Of a stretch of 64,000 nt of DNA, positions 55,158 through 64,000 are shown piece after piece. The notes below the pieces were generated by a model that was not told where the DNA came from, searched no databases, and saw nothing but the letters and a program-made list of their open reading frames with translations. Within the stretch, counting starts at the first letter, position 1. Each line of letters starts with the position of its first letter. The stretch lies in contig NZ_LMFV01000005.1 of NCBI RefSeq assembly GCF_001427285.1, positions 60,508-124,507 on the forward strand, in the 5' to 3' direction. Source of the DNA: Mesorhizobium sp. Root552. Its GTDB lineage: Bacteria; Pseudomonadota; Alphaproteobacteria; Rhizobiales; Rhizobiaceae. Both the position numbers and the translations under genes were made by a program.

Positions 55158-55258
55158 CCTAGACACCAATTTCCTCTCCGGTTCCGGCACCTGTCGGGAC
55201 TGCTTCTGAAGGCGCTGGCCACCCCGGCGCCTTTGTTGCTCTCTTACGGGTGAATGAA

Positions 55259-56500
55259 ATGGACGCTACCGCGAATACGGCACCGCCCCGCCTGCTTGGC
55301 ATGAGCAAGGTGGAATTCATCGCCATGATGGCGATGCTGATGGCGCTCAATGCGCTTGCCATCGACATCATGCTGCCGGGCCTGCAGGAAATCGGCGCCA
55401 GCCTCGGCGTCGAAAGCGAAAACCATCGCCAGTATGTCATCTCGGCCTATCTGATGGGCTTTGCGGTTGCACAGCTCGCCTATGGCCCGCTTGCCGACCG
55501 CTTCGGCCGCAAGGCACCCATGCTGGCCGGCCTCGGCATCTACATAGTCGCGGCGTTCCTCGGCGCCTTCGCGCCCACCTTCGAGGCCCTGCTTTTGTTC
55601 CGCTTCGTGCACGGCATCGGCTCGGCTGCCACGCGCGTGATCACCGTCTCCATCATCCGCGACGTCTTCGGCGGCCGGCAGATGGCCGAAGTCATGTCGC
55701 TGGTCATGATGGTGTTCATGATCGTCCCGATCATCGCGCCCGGCACCGGCCAGGTCATCATGCTGTTCGGCGAATGGCACCTCATCTTCGTCTTCATGGC
55801 CGTCGCGGCCATTGCCGTGTCGCTATGGATGAAGCTGAGGTTGCCGGAAACGCTGAACCCGGCAGACCGACGTCCCTTCACCATCCGCTCGGTCGGCGAA
55901 GCGTTCACCATCGTGCTCACCAACCGCGTGGCGCTTTGCTATACGCTGGCTTCCACCTTCATCTTCGGCGCGCTGTTCGGCTTCATCAACTCGGCCCAGC
56001 AGATCTATGTCGGCATTTACGAGCTTGGAGCACTGTTCCCGGTCGCTTTCGCCACGGTCGCAGCCTTCATGTCGCTTGCCTCATACCTCAACTCCCGCCT
56101 TGTCGGGCGTTTCGGCATGCGCCGCCTGTCGCACGGAGCGCTCATCGGCTTTATGCTGGTGAGCGCCGTCTGGTTCGTCCTGTCGCTGTTCGGAACCATC
56201 CCGTTCCCGCTGTTCCTGCTGCTATTCGCACTGGCCATGTTCCAGTTCGGCCTGATCGGCTCGAACTTCAATGCGCTGGCAATGGAGCCGCTCGGCCATG
56301 TCGCCGGAACAGCCTCCGCCGTACTCGGCTTCATGGGCACGGCTGGCGGCGGGCTGATCGGCGCGCTGCTCGGCCAGGCTTTCGACGGCACGACGACGCC
56401 GCTCGGAGCCGGCTTCTTCGGCGTTGCCCTGGCCGGCCTTGTCTTCGTTCTCGTCGCGGAACGCGGCAAGCTGTTCCAACCGCACAACAAGCCGGTTTAG
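55259..56500 (+). CDS. Bcr/CflA-type multidrug efflux MFS transporter
   Basis: A 413-residue 12-helix inner-membrane protein. The 2-3 loop is YGPLADRFGRKAPML, and LNALAIDIMLPGLQEIGASLG matches the DHA1 drug/proton antiporter group (Bcr/CflA). The substrate is unknown. The ATG at 55259 is chosen over a GTG at 55250 because GGGTG lies 6 bases before it. A REP-like palindrome region follows. Confidence 0.88.
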   Translation: MDATANTAPPRLLGMSKVEFIAMMAMLMALNALAIDIMLPGLQEIGASLGVESENHRQYVISAYLMGFAVAQLAYGPLADRFGRKAPMLAGLGIYIVAAFLGAFAPTFEALLLFRFVHGIGSAATRVITVSIIRDVFGGRQMAEVMSLVMMVFMIVPIIAPGTGQVIMLFGEWHLIFVFMAVAAIAVSLWMKLRLPETLNPADRRPFTIRSVGEAFTIVLTNRVALCYTLASTFIFGALFGFINSAQQIYVGIYELGALFPVAFATVAAFMSLASYLNSRLVGRFGMRRLSHGALIGFMLVSAVWFVLSLFGTIPFPLFLLLFALAMFQFGLIGSNFNALAMEPLGHVAGTASAVLGFMGTAGGGLIGALLGQAFDGTTTPLGAGFFGVALAGLVFVLVAERGKLFQPHNKPV

Positions 56501-56532
56501 GTCAAAGGGAAATCGCCCCTCATCCCCTGCCG

Positions 56533-56625
56533 GACCTTCTCCCCGTAAACGGGGAGAAGGAAGAAGCTCCAACGCCGACGCCCCCCTCTCCCCGTCTCTA
56601 CGAGGAGAGGGTAAGGGTGAGGGGC
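56533..56625. repeat. REP-like palindromes
   Basis: CTTCTCCCCGTAAACGGGGAGAAGG is one palindrome (about 56539-56562), followed by CCTCTCCCCGTC, GAGGAGAGGG and GTGAGGGGC. Related CTCCCC/GGGGAG units occur near 57786, 58277 and 11236. No gene is present between the MFS and ttcA stops. Confidence 0.6.
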
Positions 56626-56658
56626 ATAAAGCCCGTACAGGTCTTGTGATCTACCCGT

Positions 56659-57519
56659 TTACTCCGAACCGGCAGAACCGAACGCCAGACCGGCGAAGTC
56701 GAACAGCTTGCGGTCGAGCAGATGCGACGGGCGCACATTGGTCAGCGCCCGGATCATCGTGTCCTTGCGCCCCGGCATATTCTTTTCGATGTCGTCCAGC
56801 ATCGCCTTCATGATGTTGCGCTGAAGGCCGTCCTGGCTGCCGCACAGGTCGCAAGGGATGATCGGGAACTGCATGCCCGAGGCGAACCGTTCCAGATCGT
56901 TTTCGGCGCAGTAGGACAATGGCCGAAGCACCATGACGTCGCCGTCGTCGTTAAGCAGCTTGGGCGGCATGGCGGCAAGCCGGCCGCCGTGGAACAGGTT
57001 CATGAAGAAGGTTTCGAGGATGTCCTCGCGATGGTGTCCCAGCACCAGCGCCGAGCACCCTTCCTCGCGTGCGATCCTGTAGAGATGGCCGCGCCTCAGC
57101 CGTGAACACAGCGAGCAATAGGTGCTGTTTTCTGCCAGCTTGTCGGTAACGATCGAATAGGTGTCCTGATACTCGATGCGGTGGGCGATGCCGTTGGCGT
57201 TGAGATAATCCGGCAATATGTGCTTCGGAAAATTCGGCTGGCCCTGGTCGAGATTGCAAGCCAAAAGATCGACCGGCAAGAGCCCGCGCCATTTGAGGTC
57301 GAGCAGGATGGCAAGCAGGCCGTAGGAATCCTTGCCGCCAGACAGCGCCACCAGCCAGCGCTCGCCGGGCTTGACCATGGCGAAATCCTCGATGGCCTGC
57401 CGGGTCAGCCGCAACACGCGCTTGCGCAGCTTGTTGAACTCCACCGACGACGGCGCATCCCTGAACAGCGGATGATATCCGCCCTCCGTATCGGCGATGG
57501 GTTCGGACTGCATGTTCAT
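56659..57519 (-). CDS. ttcA: tRNA 2-thiocytidine(32) synthetase
   Basis: A 286-residue PP-loop ATPase that thiolates cytidine 32 of certain tRNAs. The ATP motif is SGGKDS (60-65). The cluster-binding pairs CSLC and CDLC are characteristic of TtcA. The ATG at 57519 gives MNMQSEP as the start. It is followed upstream by a 980-base repeat-rich region. Confidence 0.93.
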   Translation of the reverse strand: MNMQSEPIADTEGGYHPLFRDAPSSVEFNKLRKRVLRLTRQAIEDFAMVKPGERWLVALSGGKDSYGLLAILLDLKWRGLLPVDLLACNLDQGQPNFPKHILPDYLNANGIAHRIEYQDTYSIVTDKLAENSTYCSLCSRLRRGHLYRIAREEGCSALVLGHHREDILETFFMNLFHGGRLAAMPPKLLNDDGDVMVLRPLSYCAENDLERFASGMQFPIIPCDLCGSQDGLQRNIMKAMLDDIEKNMPGRKDTMIRALTNVRPSHLLDRKLFDFAGLAFGSAGSE

Positions 57520-57969
57520 GTCGTTCGGCCTGTCTTTGCGTTCCGACCGGCTTACAACATCACCCTTGCCGCTGCGAAGCGGTTTTTCGCGTGTTTCTCC
57601 GCGCGTGGCACCATCCCGGAAGCCGGAGCGAGAAACTAAAGCTACGTCATCCCGGCCAAGGGAGCGCTGCCTCCTCAACTTCGTCATCCCGCAGTTCGCT
57701 TTCGAGCGGAGCGAGAAAGGAATATCCGGGATCCATTCCGTGACCTCGCGGCAGTGCAATGGCGGCGGAAACCTGCCGTTTCTGCGCAAACGCCGACGCC
57801 TCCTCTCCCCCTCCTCAGGGGGAGAGGGTAAGGGTGAGGGGCAGCGCCGAACTGGCCAAGCGTGGACCAAACGCGGACTGACCTCCACCCAACCCCTTGA
57901 TCCCACTCACTTCCGCAAAAACTTCACCTCTCACTTATCCCCACCCTCCGTGTCTCCCGCATACTCATG
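57520..57969. other. Repeat-rich intergenic region upstream of ttcA
   Basis: No convincing gene. The stretch holds a CGTCATCC-family unit (57681-57750) and a REP-like run of CTCCCC/GGGGAG (about 57786-57842). It may also contain the ttcA promoter. Confidence 0.5.
57681..57750 (+). repeat. CGTCATCC-family dispersed repeat
   Basis: A unit running from TCGTCATCCCGCAGTTCGC to GGGATCCATTCCGTGACC. It corresponds to one arm of the interrupted inverted repeat at 10340-10523, and to the reverse of 63654-63716. A second partial CGTCATCCCGG begins near 57645. Confidence 0.65.
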
Positions 57970-58256
57970 CCATCGCCCTTGCGGGAGGCCTGGTGCGCAC
58001 CGGGTATCAGGGAAGGGCGTCGGTGCCGGATTGGTCGCATGACGGTGTGCGGCTGGGTGATGAGCCCCCAAGTCCGGGCCTTGATCGGGGCTTTCAGCGT
58101 CATTGCTGCCCCCGGTAAGGCAAGACCACCGGACGGGCGGCCGCAAGGCCGCACTACCTTACTAAACGAGCGACCGAACGGCCGCCCGTCCTCCCGACCT
58201 CTCAACCGAGGTCAGTTCTTTGACAATGGCCAGACGCGAAAGCGGGCGTGGCAATG
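57970..58256 (+). repeat. Long intergenic repeat, copy B
   Basis: About 287 bases homologous to copy A at 12769-13095. It shares CCATCGCCCTTGCGG, the GGTGCGCACCGGGTATCAG block, the 13-bp inverted repeat (58131-58143 with 58179-58191) and CTTTGACAATGGCCAGAC. The middle third is more diverged and shorter than in copy A. Confidence 0.85.
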
Positions 58257-58275
58257 AATAAGTGTGCGGCGACCT

Positions 58276-58404
58276 GCCTTCTCCCCTTGTGGGAGAAGGT
58301 GGCCGAGCGCCAGCGAGGTCGGATGAGGGGTGTTGGACGGAGCGCTGAAACCCCTCATCCTCCTTCACTTCGTTCAGGCACCTTCTCCCACAAGGGGAGA
58401 AGGC
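58276..58404. repeat. REP-type nested inverted repeat
   Basis: Outer arms 58276-58299 and 58381-58404 are perfect 24-bp reverse complements (GCCTTCTCCCCTTGTGGGAG at the left end). Inner arms GGATGAGGGGT (58321-58331) and ACCCCTCATCC (58350-58360) are perfect 11-bp reverse complements. It lies downstream of rpsD. Confidence 0.8.
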
Positions 58405-58450
58405 AAGAGCGGCTCGAAGGCCCGCGTAGCGATGAATAAACCTGCCAAAA

Positions 58451-58475
58451 ACGAAAAGGCCGCCCGAAGGCGGCC
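58451..58475 (-). terminator. Terminator of rpsD
   Basis: GGCCGCC (58458-58464) pairs with GGCGGCC (58469-58475) around CGAA. Read on the minus strand a T run follows, 26 bases past the rpsD stop. Confidence 0.85.
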
Positions 58476-58500
58476 TCGTCGAATGAGCGGAAAGCTCCAA

Positions 58501-59118
58501 TCAGCGCGAATAGAATTCGACGACCAGATTGGGTTCCATCTGGACGGCGAACGGCACGTCCGACAGGCCCGGAACGCGGGCATAGGTAGCCACCATCTTG
58601 TTGTGGTCGGCTTCGATGTAGTCCGGCACATCGCGCTCGGCCAGAGCAACCGATTCCAGCACGATCACGAGCTGCTTCGACTTCTCGCGCACCTCGATGA
58701 CGTCGCCCGGCTTGCAGCGGTACGAACCGACGTTCGTACGGCGGCCGTTGACGTTGACATGGCCGTGGTTGATGAACTGGCGGGCCGCGAAAATGGTCGG
58801 CACGAACTTGGCGCGGTAGACGATGGCGTCGAGGCGCGACTCAAGAAGACCGATCAGGTTTTCCGGCGTATCGCCCTTGCGGCGGTTGGCCTCTTCATAG
58901 GTCTTGCGGAACTGCTTTTCCGAAATGTCGCCGTAGTGACCCTTCAGCTTCTGCTTGGCGCGCAGCTGCAGGCCGAAGTCGGAAAGCTTGCCCTTGCGGC
59001 GCTGACCGTGCTGGCCCGGACCATATTCACGCTTGTTGACCGGGGACTTCGGACGGCCCCAGATGTTTTCGCCAAGGCGGCGATCGATTTTGTATTTCGC
59101 GGATTCGCGCTTGCTCAT
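58501..59118 (-). CDS. rpsD: 30S ribosomal protein S4
   Basis: A 205-residue ribosomal protein that nucleates 30S assembly and binds 16S rRNA. The sequence begins [20 protein letters not shown] and contains the S4 RNA-binding domain ([26 protein letters not shown]). AAAGGG precedes the ATG at 59118. It is a single gene with its own terminator. Confidence 0.97.
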   Translation of the reverse strand: MSKRESAKYKIDRRLGENIWGRPKSPVNKREYGPGQHGQRRKGKLSDFGLQLRAKQKLKGHYGDISEKQFRKTYEEANRRKGDTPENLIGLLESRLDAIVYRAKFVPTIFAARQFINHGHVNVNGRRTNVGSYRCKPGDVIEVREKSKQLVIVLESVALAERDVPDYIEADHNKMVATYARVPGLSDVPFAVQMEPNLVVEFYSR

Positions 59119-59311
59119 CGCATTCCCTTTCAAAACAATACACCCGAAACCTCATGTTTCGAGTGAAGGAAACGCGCCCTCCTCTGGCCTCCTTTTTCGA
59201 GACCTGACAGGATCTTCCGCGCAAAGCGACGGACGATCCACGGGACACGTCGTAGAGCGAAACCAGGAAAAGTGCAGAACAGCTTTCCGGCCGGTTTCGC
59301 GGCACTCACAA

Positions 59312-59340
59312 TAAAAACCACCGGGCATTGCGGCCCGGTG
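59312..59340 (-). terminator. Terminator of the 2OG-Fe(II) oxygenase gene
   Basis: CACCGGGC (59319-59326) pairs with GCCCGGTG (59333-59340). Read on the minus strand it is followed by TTTTTAT. The oxygenase gene stops 74 bases upstream in its reading direction. Confidence 0.8.
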
Positions 59341-59413
59341 TTGGCGTGGCTCTAAAGGAGGGGCTGCCTGTTGTCAAGCAATCCCTCAGCAAAGCCTTGG
59401 CTGCCCTACCAGT

Positions 59414-60121
59414 TCACGATGCATCGTGGAAGATCACACCGGTGGCGAAACGTTCACCCGAGCGGATGCGGCTGACGCCGTGGTGCATCTTGACGCGATA
59501 GTCGCCACGGGTTCCCGCCTTGGGCCGGTCATTGACGGCGAACAGCGCGCCGTGCCCCATCCCGAGCGGCACCACTTCCGCCCGCGACTGCATGCGCGGC
59601 CGCTGCTCGGTCAGCAGGAACTCGCCGCCCTCGAATTCCACGCTTGGCTGGCTCAGCAAGATGACAAGCTGGATCGGGAAAAGGTTTGCGCCGTAGACGT
59701 CCTGATGCAGGCAATTGTAGTCGCCGGCCCGGTACCGCAACAGAAGGGGCGTCGGCTTTTCCTGGCCGCCGGCATGACACTCGGCGAGAAAAGCATCGAG
59801 CTTTGGCGGATAGCGGCGCTCGATCCCCATGCGCCGGTTCCATTCATTGGCAAGCGGGGCAAGACGGACATAAAAGCTTTCCCGCAGCGTCGCGATGGGC
59901 TCGGGGAGCGGGTTGGCGAAGTACTTGTATTCGCCCGATCCGAAACCATGCCGCTGCATGACGATGCGGCTGCGGAATTGCCCCTCTCCGCCATAGAGAT
60001 CGCGCAAGGCTTCGCATTCGATCCGGCTCAGCAAAGGTCCGGTGGTGGCCACGCCGAACTCGTCGAGCGCGTTTGCGATGCGTGTCCAGTCAAGCGAGGA
60101 AACGGTTTGGTCGAGACTCAT
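59414..60121 (-). CDS. 2OG-Fe(II) oxygenase
   Basis: A 235-residue non-haem iron dioxygenase with a double-stranded beta-helix core. The iron ligands are His and Asp in CLHQDVYG and the distal His in MHHGVSRI, with the 2-oxoglutarate-binding Arg near RSGERFATG. It resembles small prolyl-4-hydroxylase-like bacterial enzymes that modify proteins or repair nucleic acids; the substrate is unknown. The ATG at 60121 has AAGGAC upstream. Confidence 0.85.
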   Translation of the reverse strand: MSLDQTVSSLDWTRIANALDEFGVATTGPLLSRIECEALRDLYGGEGQFRSRIVMQRHGFGSGEYKYFANPLPEPIATLRESFYVRLAPLANEWNRRMGIERRYPPKLDAFLAECHAGGQEKPTPLLLRYRAGDYNCLHQDVYGANLFPIQLVILLSQPSVEFEGGEFLLTEQRPRMQSRAEVVPLGMGHGALFAVNDRPKAGTRGDYRVKMHHGVSRIRSGERFATGVIFHDAS

Positions 60122-60217
60122 TGCGGCGTCCTTATCTTGTTCGCCGCGACTATCGGACAAGCCGCTGCCCGCCGCATTCCGTTTCCTGCCAAGTCAACCG
60201 GCCGGGCGGTGTCCCGA

Positions 60218-60406
60218 TCAATCCTCGGACTTCTTGTCTGGCAATCCCTTGTGCTTGGTTTCGGCGAACTCCTCGAGTTGCTTCTCGCTCATCGAATCAT
60301 ACATTTCCTTCGATGCGCCCTTGAGTTCGCTTCTTCTGGTTTCGCCGCGCTTGGCCGAAAGAGCTGCACCGGCGGCCTTTTGCTGGGCTTTTGAGGTAGC
60401 GGGCAT
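60218..60406 (-). CDS. DUF3008 family protein
   Basis: A 62-residue, highly charged, Lys/Ala-rich protein beginning MPATSKAQQKAAGAALSAKR, the DUF3008 signature. Short helical proteins of this kind are common in alphaproteobacteria and of unknown function; the composition suggests a nucleoid or stress role. AGGAG lies just before the ATG. It sits between murI and the oxygenase gene, all on the minus strand. Confidence 0.85.
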   Translation of the reverse strand: MPATSKAQQKAAGAALSAKRGETRRSELKGASKEMYDSMSEKQLEEFAETKHKGLPDKKSED

Positions 60407-60454
60407 GGCGCTTCTCCTTTCAGGAGAGAACGCGTTGCTCCGCGGCATGTTCCG

Positions 60455-61258
60455 CTAGCGAGAGGGCGCGAGGCCAAATCCCTGCATCAGCCGGCGGGTT
60501 GCAAACTCAGCCTTTCCGGAGGTGAACATCGCCAGATCCGGTTCAGCGCCATTGGCCTCGCGGAAATTCTCGGCGTTGCATTTGGCAACCAGCGAAAGCG
60601 TCCGGCGGGCAATCGCTTCCGCAGGGTCCAGCCAATCCACCGGCCACGGTGCCGTCTTGCGCATGCGGTTGACCAGGAAAGGATAGTGCGTGCAAGCAAG
60701 CACGACGATATCGGTGCGAGCACCGTCCTGTTCCACAAAGCAAGGCGCTATCTCATCGCGCACTACCTCTTCGTCGACGAAGCCGTCGCGCATGTAAAGC
60801 TCCGCCAAAGCCGCGAGCCGATCGCTGCCAACCAGCCTCACATGGCATTTCGATGCCCACTGGTGGATGAGGTCGCGCGTGTATTGGCGTTTCACTGTTC
60901 CGGGCGTCGCCAGCACAGACACCAGCCCGGAACGGGTGCGTTCCGCAGCCGGCTTGATCGCCGGCACGGTGCCGACAAACGGATGGCCGGGAAATTTCTC
61001 GCGCAAGGCATCGATAACCAGCGTCGAAGCAGTATTGCAGGCGATGACCGAGATTTCCGGGCGAAAACGATCCAGAAGCACACCGAAAAGGTCGAGTATA
61101 TGTGACCTCAGGGCAGGCTCCTCCCATGCGCCATAGGGGAAAGCGGCATCGTCAGCGACATATATGAAGCGGCGATCCGGCATCAGGACCCGAGCCTCGC
61201 GCAGCACGGTGAGACCGCCGACGCCAGAATCGAATATCAGGATCGGTTGCTCAGTCAC
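60455..61258 (-). CDS. murI: Glutamate racemase
   Basis: A 267-residue cofactor-independent racemase that provides D-glutamate for peptidoglycan. The two catalytic cysteines are in VIACNTAST and [11 protein letters not shown], with the N-terminal [11 protein letters not shown]. The GTG at 61258 has AAGGGT upstream and the gene overlaps trmJ by 8 bases, so the two are coupled. Confidence 0.95.
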   Translation of the reverse strand: MTEQPILIFDSGVGGLTVLREARVLMPDRRFIYVADDAAFPYGAWEEPALRSHILDLFGVLLDRFRPEISVIACNTASTLVIDALREKFPGHPFVGTVPAIKPAAERTRSGLVSVLATPGTVKRQYTRDLIHQWASKCHVRLVGSDRLAALAELYMRDGFVDEEVVRDEIAPCFVEQDGARTDIVVLACTHYPFLVNRMRKTAPWPVDWLDPAEAIARRTLSLVAKCNAENFREANGAEPDLAMFTSGKAEFATRRLMQGFGLAPSR

Positions 61259-62168
61259 GATCCGACCCTTCGCCCGACGTGTCGGGTTGCGTATCCTCCG
61301 CATGCAAAGCGCGATCCACCTTGGCTTTGCGCTCGGGATAACCCGCGCCGCGCGGCTCCTTCGGCGAAAAATAGTCCAACGAGGCAACTATCCCACGCAA
61401 AACCTTGAGTTCCGGCTCGGCAAAGCCGGCCCGGGTCAGCACAGCGCGCAGATTGTCCACCATCTTCGGCTTCTTCGCCGCCGGGCGGAAATACCCACGC
61501 GCCTCGAGTGCTGCTTCCAGATGAGCAAACAGGCCATGCAACTGCTCTTTGGTCGCGGGCGCCATTTCCGGCCCGGAGAAGTTGGTCCGGGTCTCGTCCT
61601 CAAGCCCGGACTTCATCCACTCGTAGGACATCAACAGCACGGCCTGGGCGATGTTAAGCGAAGCAAAGCCGGGATCGACCGGGAATGTCACGATCTCATC
61701 GGCCAGACCGACTTCCTCATTGTTGAGCCCGAAGCGCTCGCGCCCGAACAGGATGCCCGTCCGCTGCCCGGCACCTGAACGGCTTCGAAGCGTCCTGCCC
61801 GCCTCGACCGGCCCGGCGACCCTCTTGAAACCATCACGCTGGCGTGCGGTGGTGGCAAACACGAAATTGAGATCGGCAATCGCCGATGCGAGATCTTCGA
61901 ACACACGCGTGCCATCGATGACATGGTCGGCCCGGCTTGCCGCAGCACGGGCCTTTTCACTCGGCCAGCCGTCACGCGGATTGACCAGCCTCAGTTCAGA
62001 CAGGCCGAAATTGGCCATGGCGCGCGCCACCATGCCGATATTCTCGCCAAGCTGGGGCTCGACAAGGATAATGACAGGCCCTGCCATCGGGGATTTCTGC
62101 TGGTCTTTGCTGGAAGGCATGGTGTTCGGCGAACGGTCTTGATGCGGCGTTGGCGCCGTCCCTGCCAT
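61251..62168 (-). CDS. trmJ: tRNA (cytidine/uridine-2'-O-)-methyltransferase TrmJ
   Basis: A 305-residue SpoU/TrmJ-type SPOUT methyltransferase. The knot region is visible in [38 protein letters not shown] and [22 protein letters not shown]. It 2'-O-methylates position 32 of tRNAs. Several starts are possible: 62168 (used here), 62120 and 62084, the last just before the domain. Confidence 0.9.
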   Translation of the reverse strand: MAGTAPTPHQDRSPNTMPSSKDQQKSPMAGPVIILVEPQLGENIGMVARAMANFGLSELRLVNPRDGWPSEKARAAASRADHVIDGTRVFEDLASAIADLNFVFATTARQRDGFKRVAGPVEAGRTLRSRSGAGQRTGILFGRERFGLNNEEVGLADEIVTFPVDPGFASLNIAQAVLLMSYEWMKSGLEDETRTNFSGPEMAPATKEQLHGLFAHLEAALEARGYFRPAAKKPKMVDNLRAVLTRAGFAEPELKVLRGIVASLDYFSPKEPRGAGYPERKAKVDRALHAEDTQPDTSGEGSDRD

Positions 62169-62295
62169 ATCCGGCTCGTAAAATGAAGGCTTTTCCAAGA
62201 CCTCGCGAGACCGACCTGATCTCATCCTCGCCAAAAACGGCCTTTCGCCACGCATCCATGCTCCCAAATGCCGAGAACAGGAGCACTCGTGTCGT

Positions 62296-62324
62296 TTGCG
62301 CGCTTACAATGGCTTTGATATACG
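62296..62324 (+). promoter_or_regulatory. Candidate promoter of icd
   Basis: TTGCGC (62296-62301) and TATACG (62319-62324) are separated by 17 bases, about 65 bases before the icd start. Matches to the consensus are partial. Confidence 0.35.
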
Positions 62325-62388
62325 GGCTTCATCCTCGGCCAGTCCCTTCGGCACGGCCGCTCAGATTTCCAGAAACGAGGCACTTTTC

Positions 62389-63600
62389 ATGGCGAAGATC
62401 AAGGTGGCGAACCCGGTCGTCGAACTCGACGGCGACGAGATGACGCGCATCATCTGGCAGTTCATCAAAGACAAGCTGATCCACCCGTATCTCGACATCA
62501 ACCTCGATTACTATGATCTCGGCGTCGAACATCGCGACGCCACCAACGACCAAGTGACGATAGACGCCGCCCATGCGATCCAGAAGTATGGTGCTGGTGT
62601 AAAGTGCGCCACCATCACGCCCGACGAAGGCCGCGTCGAGGAATTCAAGCTCAAGAAGATGTGGAAGTCGCCCAACGGCACCATCCGCAACATCCTCGGC
62701 GGAACGATTTTCCGCGAGCCGATCATCATGAAGAACGTGCCGCGCCTGGTACCGGGCTGGACCAAGCCGATCATCGTCGGACGCCATGCCTTCGGCGACC
62801 AGTACAAGGCCACCGATTTCCGCTTCCCCGGCAAGGGCAAGCTGTCGATCAAATTCGTCGGCGAAGACGGCAAGGTGATCGAGCATGACGTGTTCGATGC
62901 ACCCGGCGCCGGCGTCGCCATGGCCATGTACAATCTGGACGAGTCGATCCGTGAATTCGCCCGCGCTTCGCTGAACTATGGCTTGCTGCGCGGCTACCCG
63001 GTCTACCTCTCGACCAAGAACACGATCCTGAAAGCCTATGACGGCCGCTTCAAGGATATTTTCCAGGAAGTCTACGAGCAGGAATTCGCGGACGCGTTCA
63101 AGGAAAAGAAGATCACCTACGAGCACCGGCTTATCGACGACATGGTGGCTTCCGCGCTGAAGTGGTCGGGCGGCTATGTGTGGGCCTGCAAGAACTATGA
63201 CGGCGACGTCCAGTCCGACACGGTGGCACAGGGCTTCGGCTCGCTCGGCCTGATGACCTCCGTGCTGATGACGCCGGATGGCAAGACGGTGGAAGCCGAA
63301 GCCGCGCACGGCACCGTGACCCGCCACTTCCGCCAGCACCAGAAAGGCGAGGAAACCTCGACCAACTCCATCGCCTCGATCTTTGCCTGGACGCGCGGAC
63401 TGGCGCACCGCGCCAAGCTGGATGACAATGCCGACTTGAAGCGCTTTTCCGAAACGCTGGAGCGGGTCTGCATCAACACCGTCGAAAGCGGCTTCATGAC
63501 CAAGGACCTGTCCCTGCTGATCGGCCCGGACCAACCGTGGCTGTCCACCACCGGCTTCCTCGACAAGGTAGACGAGAACCTGCAGAAGGCGATGGCCTGA
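62389..63600 (+). CDS. icd: NADP-dependent isocitrate dehydrogenase
   Basis: A 403-residue TCA-cycle enzyme that oxidises isocitrate to 2-oxoglutarate. It belongs to the eukaryote-like (type II) group found in rhizobia. Substrate and metal sites are visible in [54 protein letters not shown] and the NADP-binding [18 protein letters not shown] precedes the ATG. Confidence 0.96.
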   Translation: MAKIKVANPVVELDGDEMTRIIWQFIKDKLIHPYLDINLDYYDLGVEHRDATNDQVTIDAAHAIQKYGAGVKCATITPDEGRVEEFKLKKMWKSPNGTIRNILGGTIFREPIIMKNVPRLVPGWTKPIIVGRHAFGDQYKATDFRFPGKGKLSIKFVGEDGKVIEHDVFDAPGAGVAMAMYNLDESIREFARASLNYGLLRGYPVYLSTKNTILKAYDGRFKDIFQEVYEQEFADAFKEKKITYEHRLIDDMVASALKWSGGYVWACKNYDGDVQSDTVAQGFGSLGLMTSVLMTPDGKTVEAEAAHGTVTRHFRQHQKGEETSTNSIASIFAWTRGLAHRAKLDDNADLKRFSETLERVCINTVESGFMTKDLSLLIGPDQPWLSTTGFLDKVDENLQKAMA

Positions 63601-63653
63601 GCGGCAAAGGGCGGCGCAGCCGGTTCTGCGTCGCTTTCACACTGCCGCACTAT

Positions 63654-63716
63654 CACGGAATGGATCCCGGACAGCATCGCCGTCGCTTCGCTCGGCTCGC
63701 TTCCGGGATGACGAAG
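63654..63716 (-). repeat. CGTCATCC-family dispersed repeat
   Basis: Runs from TCACGGAATGGATCCCGG to CCGGGATGACGA, the reverse orientation of the unit at 57681-57750. It lies 54 bases past the icd stop and may serve as a transcription end. Confidence 0.65.
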
Positions 63717-63727
63717 AGATGGTTGTG

Positions 63728-63760
63728 CCTATTCGTTGCCACGCCCGCTTTCGCGTCTGG
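63728..63760 (-). repeat. Fragment of the long intergenic repeat, inverted
   Basis: Reverse complement of the right end of copy B: TTGCCACGCCCGCTTTCGCG and TCTGG recur in order, with one base difference. It precedes the tandem repeats. Confidence 0.65.
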
Positions 63761-63765
63761 GAATT

Positions 63766-63918
63766 CCTTGCCCCGCCTTTAAGCTCTCTCGCTTCGCGCG
63801 TCGCTGGCGGGGACGAATCCTTGCCCCGCCCTTAAGCTCCTTGCTTCGCGCGTCGCTGGCGGGGACGAATCCTTGCCCCACCCTTAAGCTCCTTGCTTCG
63901 CGCGTCGCTGGCGGGGAC
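63766..63918. repeat. Tandem repeat, about three units of 52-53 bp
   Basis: Units begin at 63766, 63819 and 63871 with CCTTGCCCC. Each contains TTCGCGCGTCGCTGGCGGGG. The junction between units, GGCGGGG ... CCCCGCC, is a perfect 7-bp inverted repeat with an 11-base loop between units 1 and 2, so the array can form successive hairpins. Confidence 0.85.
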
Positions 63919-63925
63919 CCCGAGG

Positions 63926-64000
63926 AATGGCCAGACGGCTATCGGAGTTCGTGCTTTATGGTTGCCACGCCCGGCTAAAGCCGTCTGGCCATTGTCAAAG
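63926..64000 (-). repeat. Long intergenic repeat, inverted copy cut by window edge
   Basis: The right-hand part (63979-64000) is the exact reverse of CTTTGACAATGGCCAGACGGC in copy A, preceded by GCCACGCCCGGC. A 15-bp perfect inverted repeat, AATGGCCAGACGGCT (63926-63940) with AGCCGTCTGGCCATT (63979-63993), bounds 38 bases. The element continues beyond the window. Confidence 0.75.

Larger units (their letters stand above)
63601..64000. other. Repeat-rich intergenic region at the window end
   Basis: No gene is evident. The 400 bases hold a CGTCATCC-family unit, inverted fragments of the long intergenic repeat, a 52-53-bp tandem repeat and a 15-bp inverted repeat. The last repeat element is cut by the window edge. 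Confidence 0.6.

Noticed and set aside
58330..59166. 278-codon plus-strand frame opposite rpsD
   Set aside because: It lies fully antisense to rpsD and within the REP repeat. Composition is that of a shadow frame.
63766..63918. CRISPR array
   Set aside because: The repeats are near-identical over the whole 52-53-bp unit with no variable spacers, and no cas gene is present.

Overview
The window looks like chromosome of a denitrifying alphaproteobacterium of the order Hyphomicrobiales (Rhizobiales), most like the Mesorhizobium/Phyllobacteriaceae group. The grounds are high GC, many TTG/GTG starts, the conserved neighbourhoods cysE-DUF3126, purC-purS-purQ-purL-bolA-grxD and icd/trmJ/murI/rpsD, B12-dependent ribonucleotide reductase NrdJ, the DUF1476 zeta subunit of ATP synthase, and a nirK-nirV-nnrR cluster. 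This is inferred from gene content; no database was consulted. No rRNA, tRNA, prophage, transposase or CRISPR array was seen.

Layout. 0.1-4.7 kb: PilZ protein, periplasmic cysteine proteinase, gamma carbonic anhydrase, two small membrane proteins, DUF3126 and cysE. 4.7-9.2 kb: a 734-base regulatory region (DnaA box, candidate small RNA, paired NrdR boxes) and nrdJ. 9.2-11.2 kb: an AT-rich Xre/ImmA-type two-gene cassette, an inverted repeat, a GIY-YIG protein and a DUF1508 protein. 11.3-17.1 kb: MFS transporter, the first copy of a long intergenic repeat, a translationally coupled multicopper oxidase/ZIP permease pair, and a GH25 lysozyme lipoprotein. 17.2-24.6 kb: denitrification region (DUF2249, YitT, YbaN, hemN, nirK, nirV, nnrR, DUF1858) with four promoter sites that look like boxes for NnrR.

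24.7-32.0 kb: a ParB-like protein and a four-gene plus-strand operon (dimethylformamidase-like hydrolase, class III aminotransferase, SSAT-like acetyltransferase, acetylpolyamine amidohydrolase-like deacetylase). A class V PLP enzyme and an aldo/keto reductase converge on it. The set looks like an uncharacterised amine or polyamine catabolic module. 32.1-34.8 kb: small conserved genes. 34.9-41.2 kb: a minus-strand operon for molybdenum-hydroxylase maturation (flavin reductase, MoxR, CoxE, two XdhC halves, a MoeA/MocA-like fusion, an exported hydrolase), without hydroxylase structural genes in view. 41.4-44.8 kb: a binding protein coupled to a DmpA-type peptidase, and two further genes.

44.8-55.2 kb: purB, a VOC protein with a likely Tat signal, two metabolic enzymes, DUF1476, then purC-purS-purQ-purL-bolA-grxD. 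55.2-64 kb: drug efflux MFS, ttcA, a repeat-rich intergenic region, rpsD, a 2OG-Fe(II) oxygenase, DUF3008, murI, trmJ, icd, and a terminal repeat-rich stretch that runs off the window.

How the genes work together. HemN supplies haem without oxygen, NirK reduces nitrite to NO, and NnrR probably senses NO and switches on the cluster. The purine genes, nrdJ and icd are core metabolism. The most promising less-described elements are the amine operon, the MCO-ZIP pair, the Xre-ImmA cassette and the shared intergenic repeat families.
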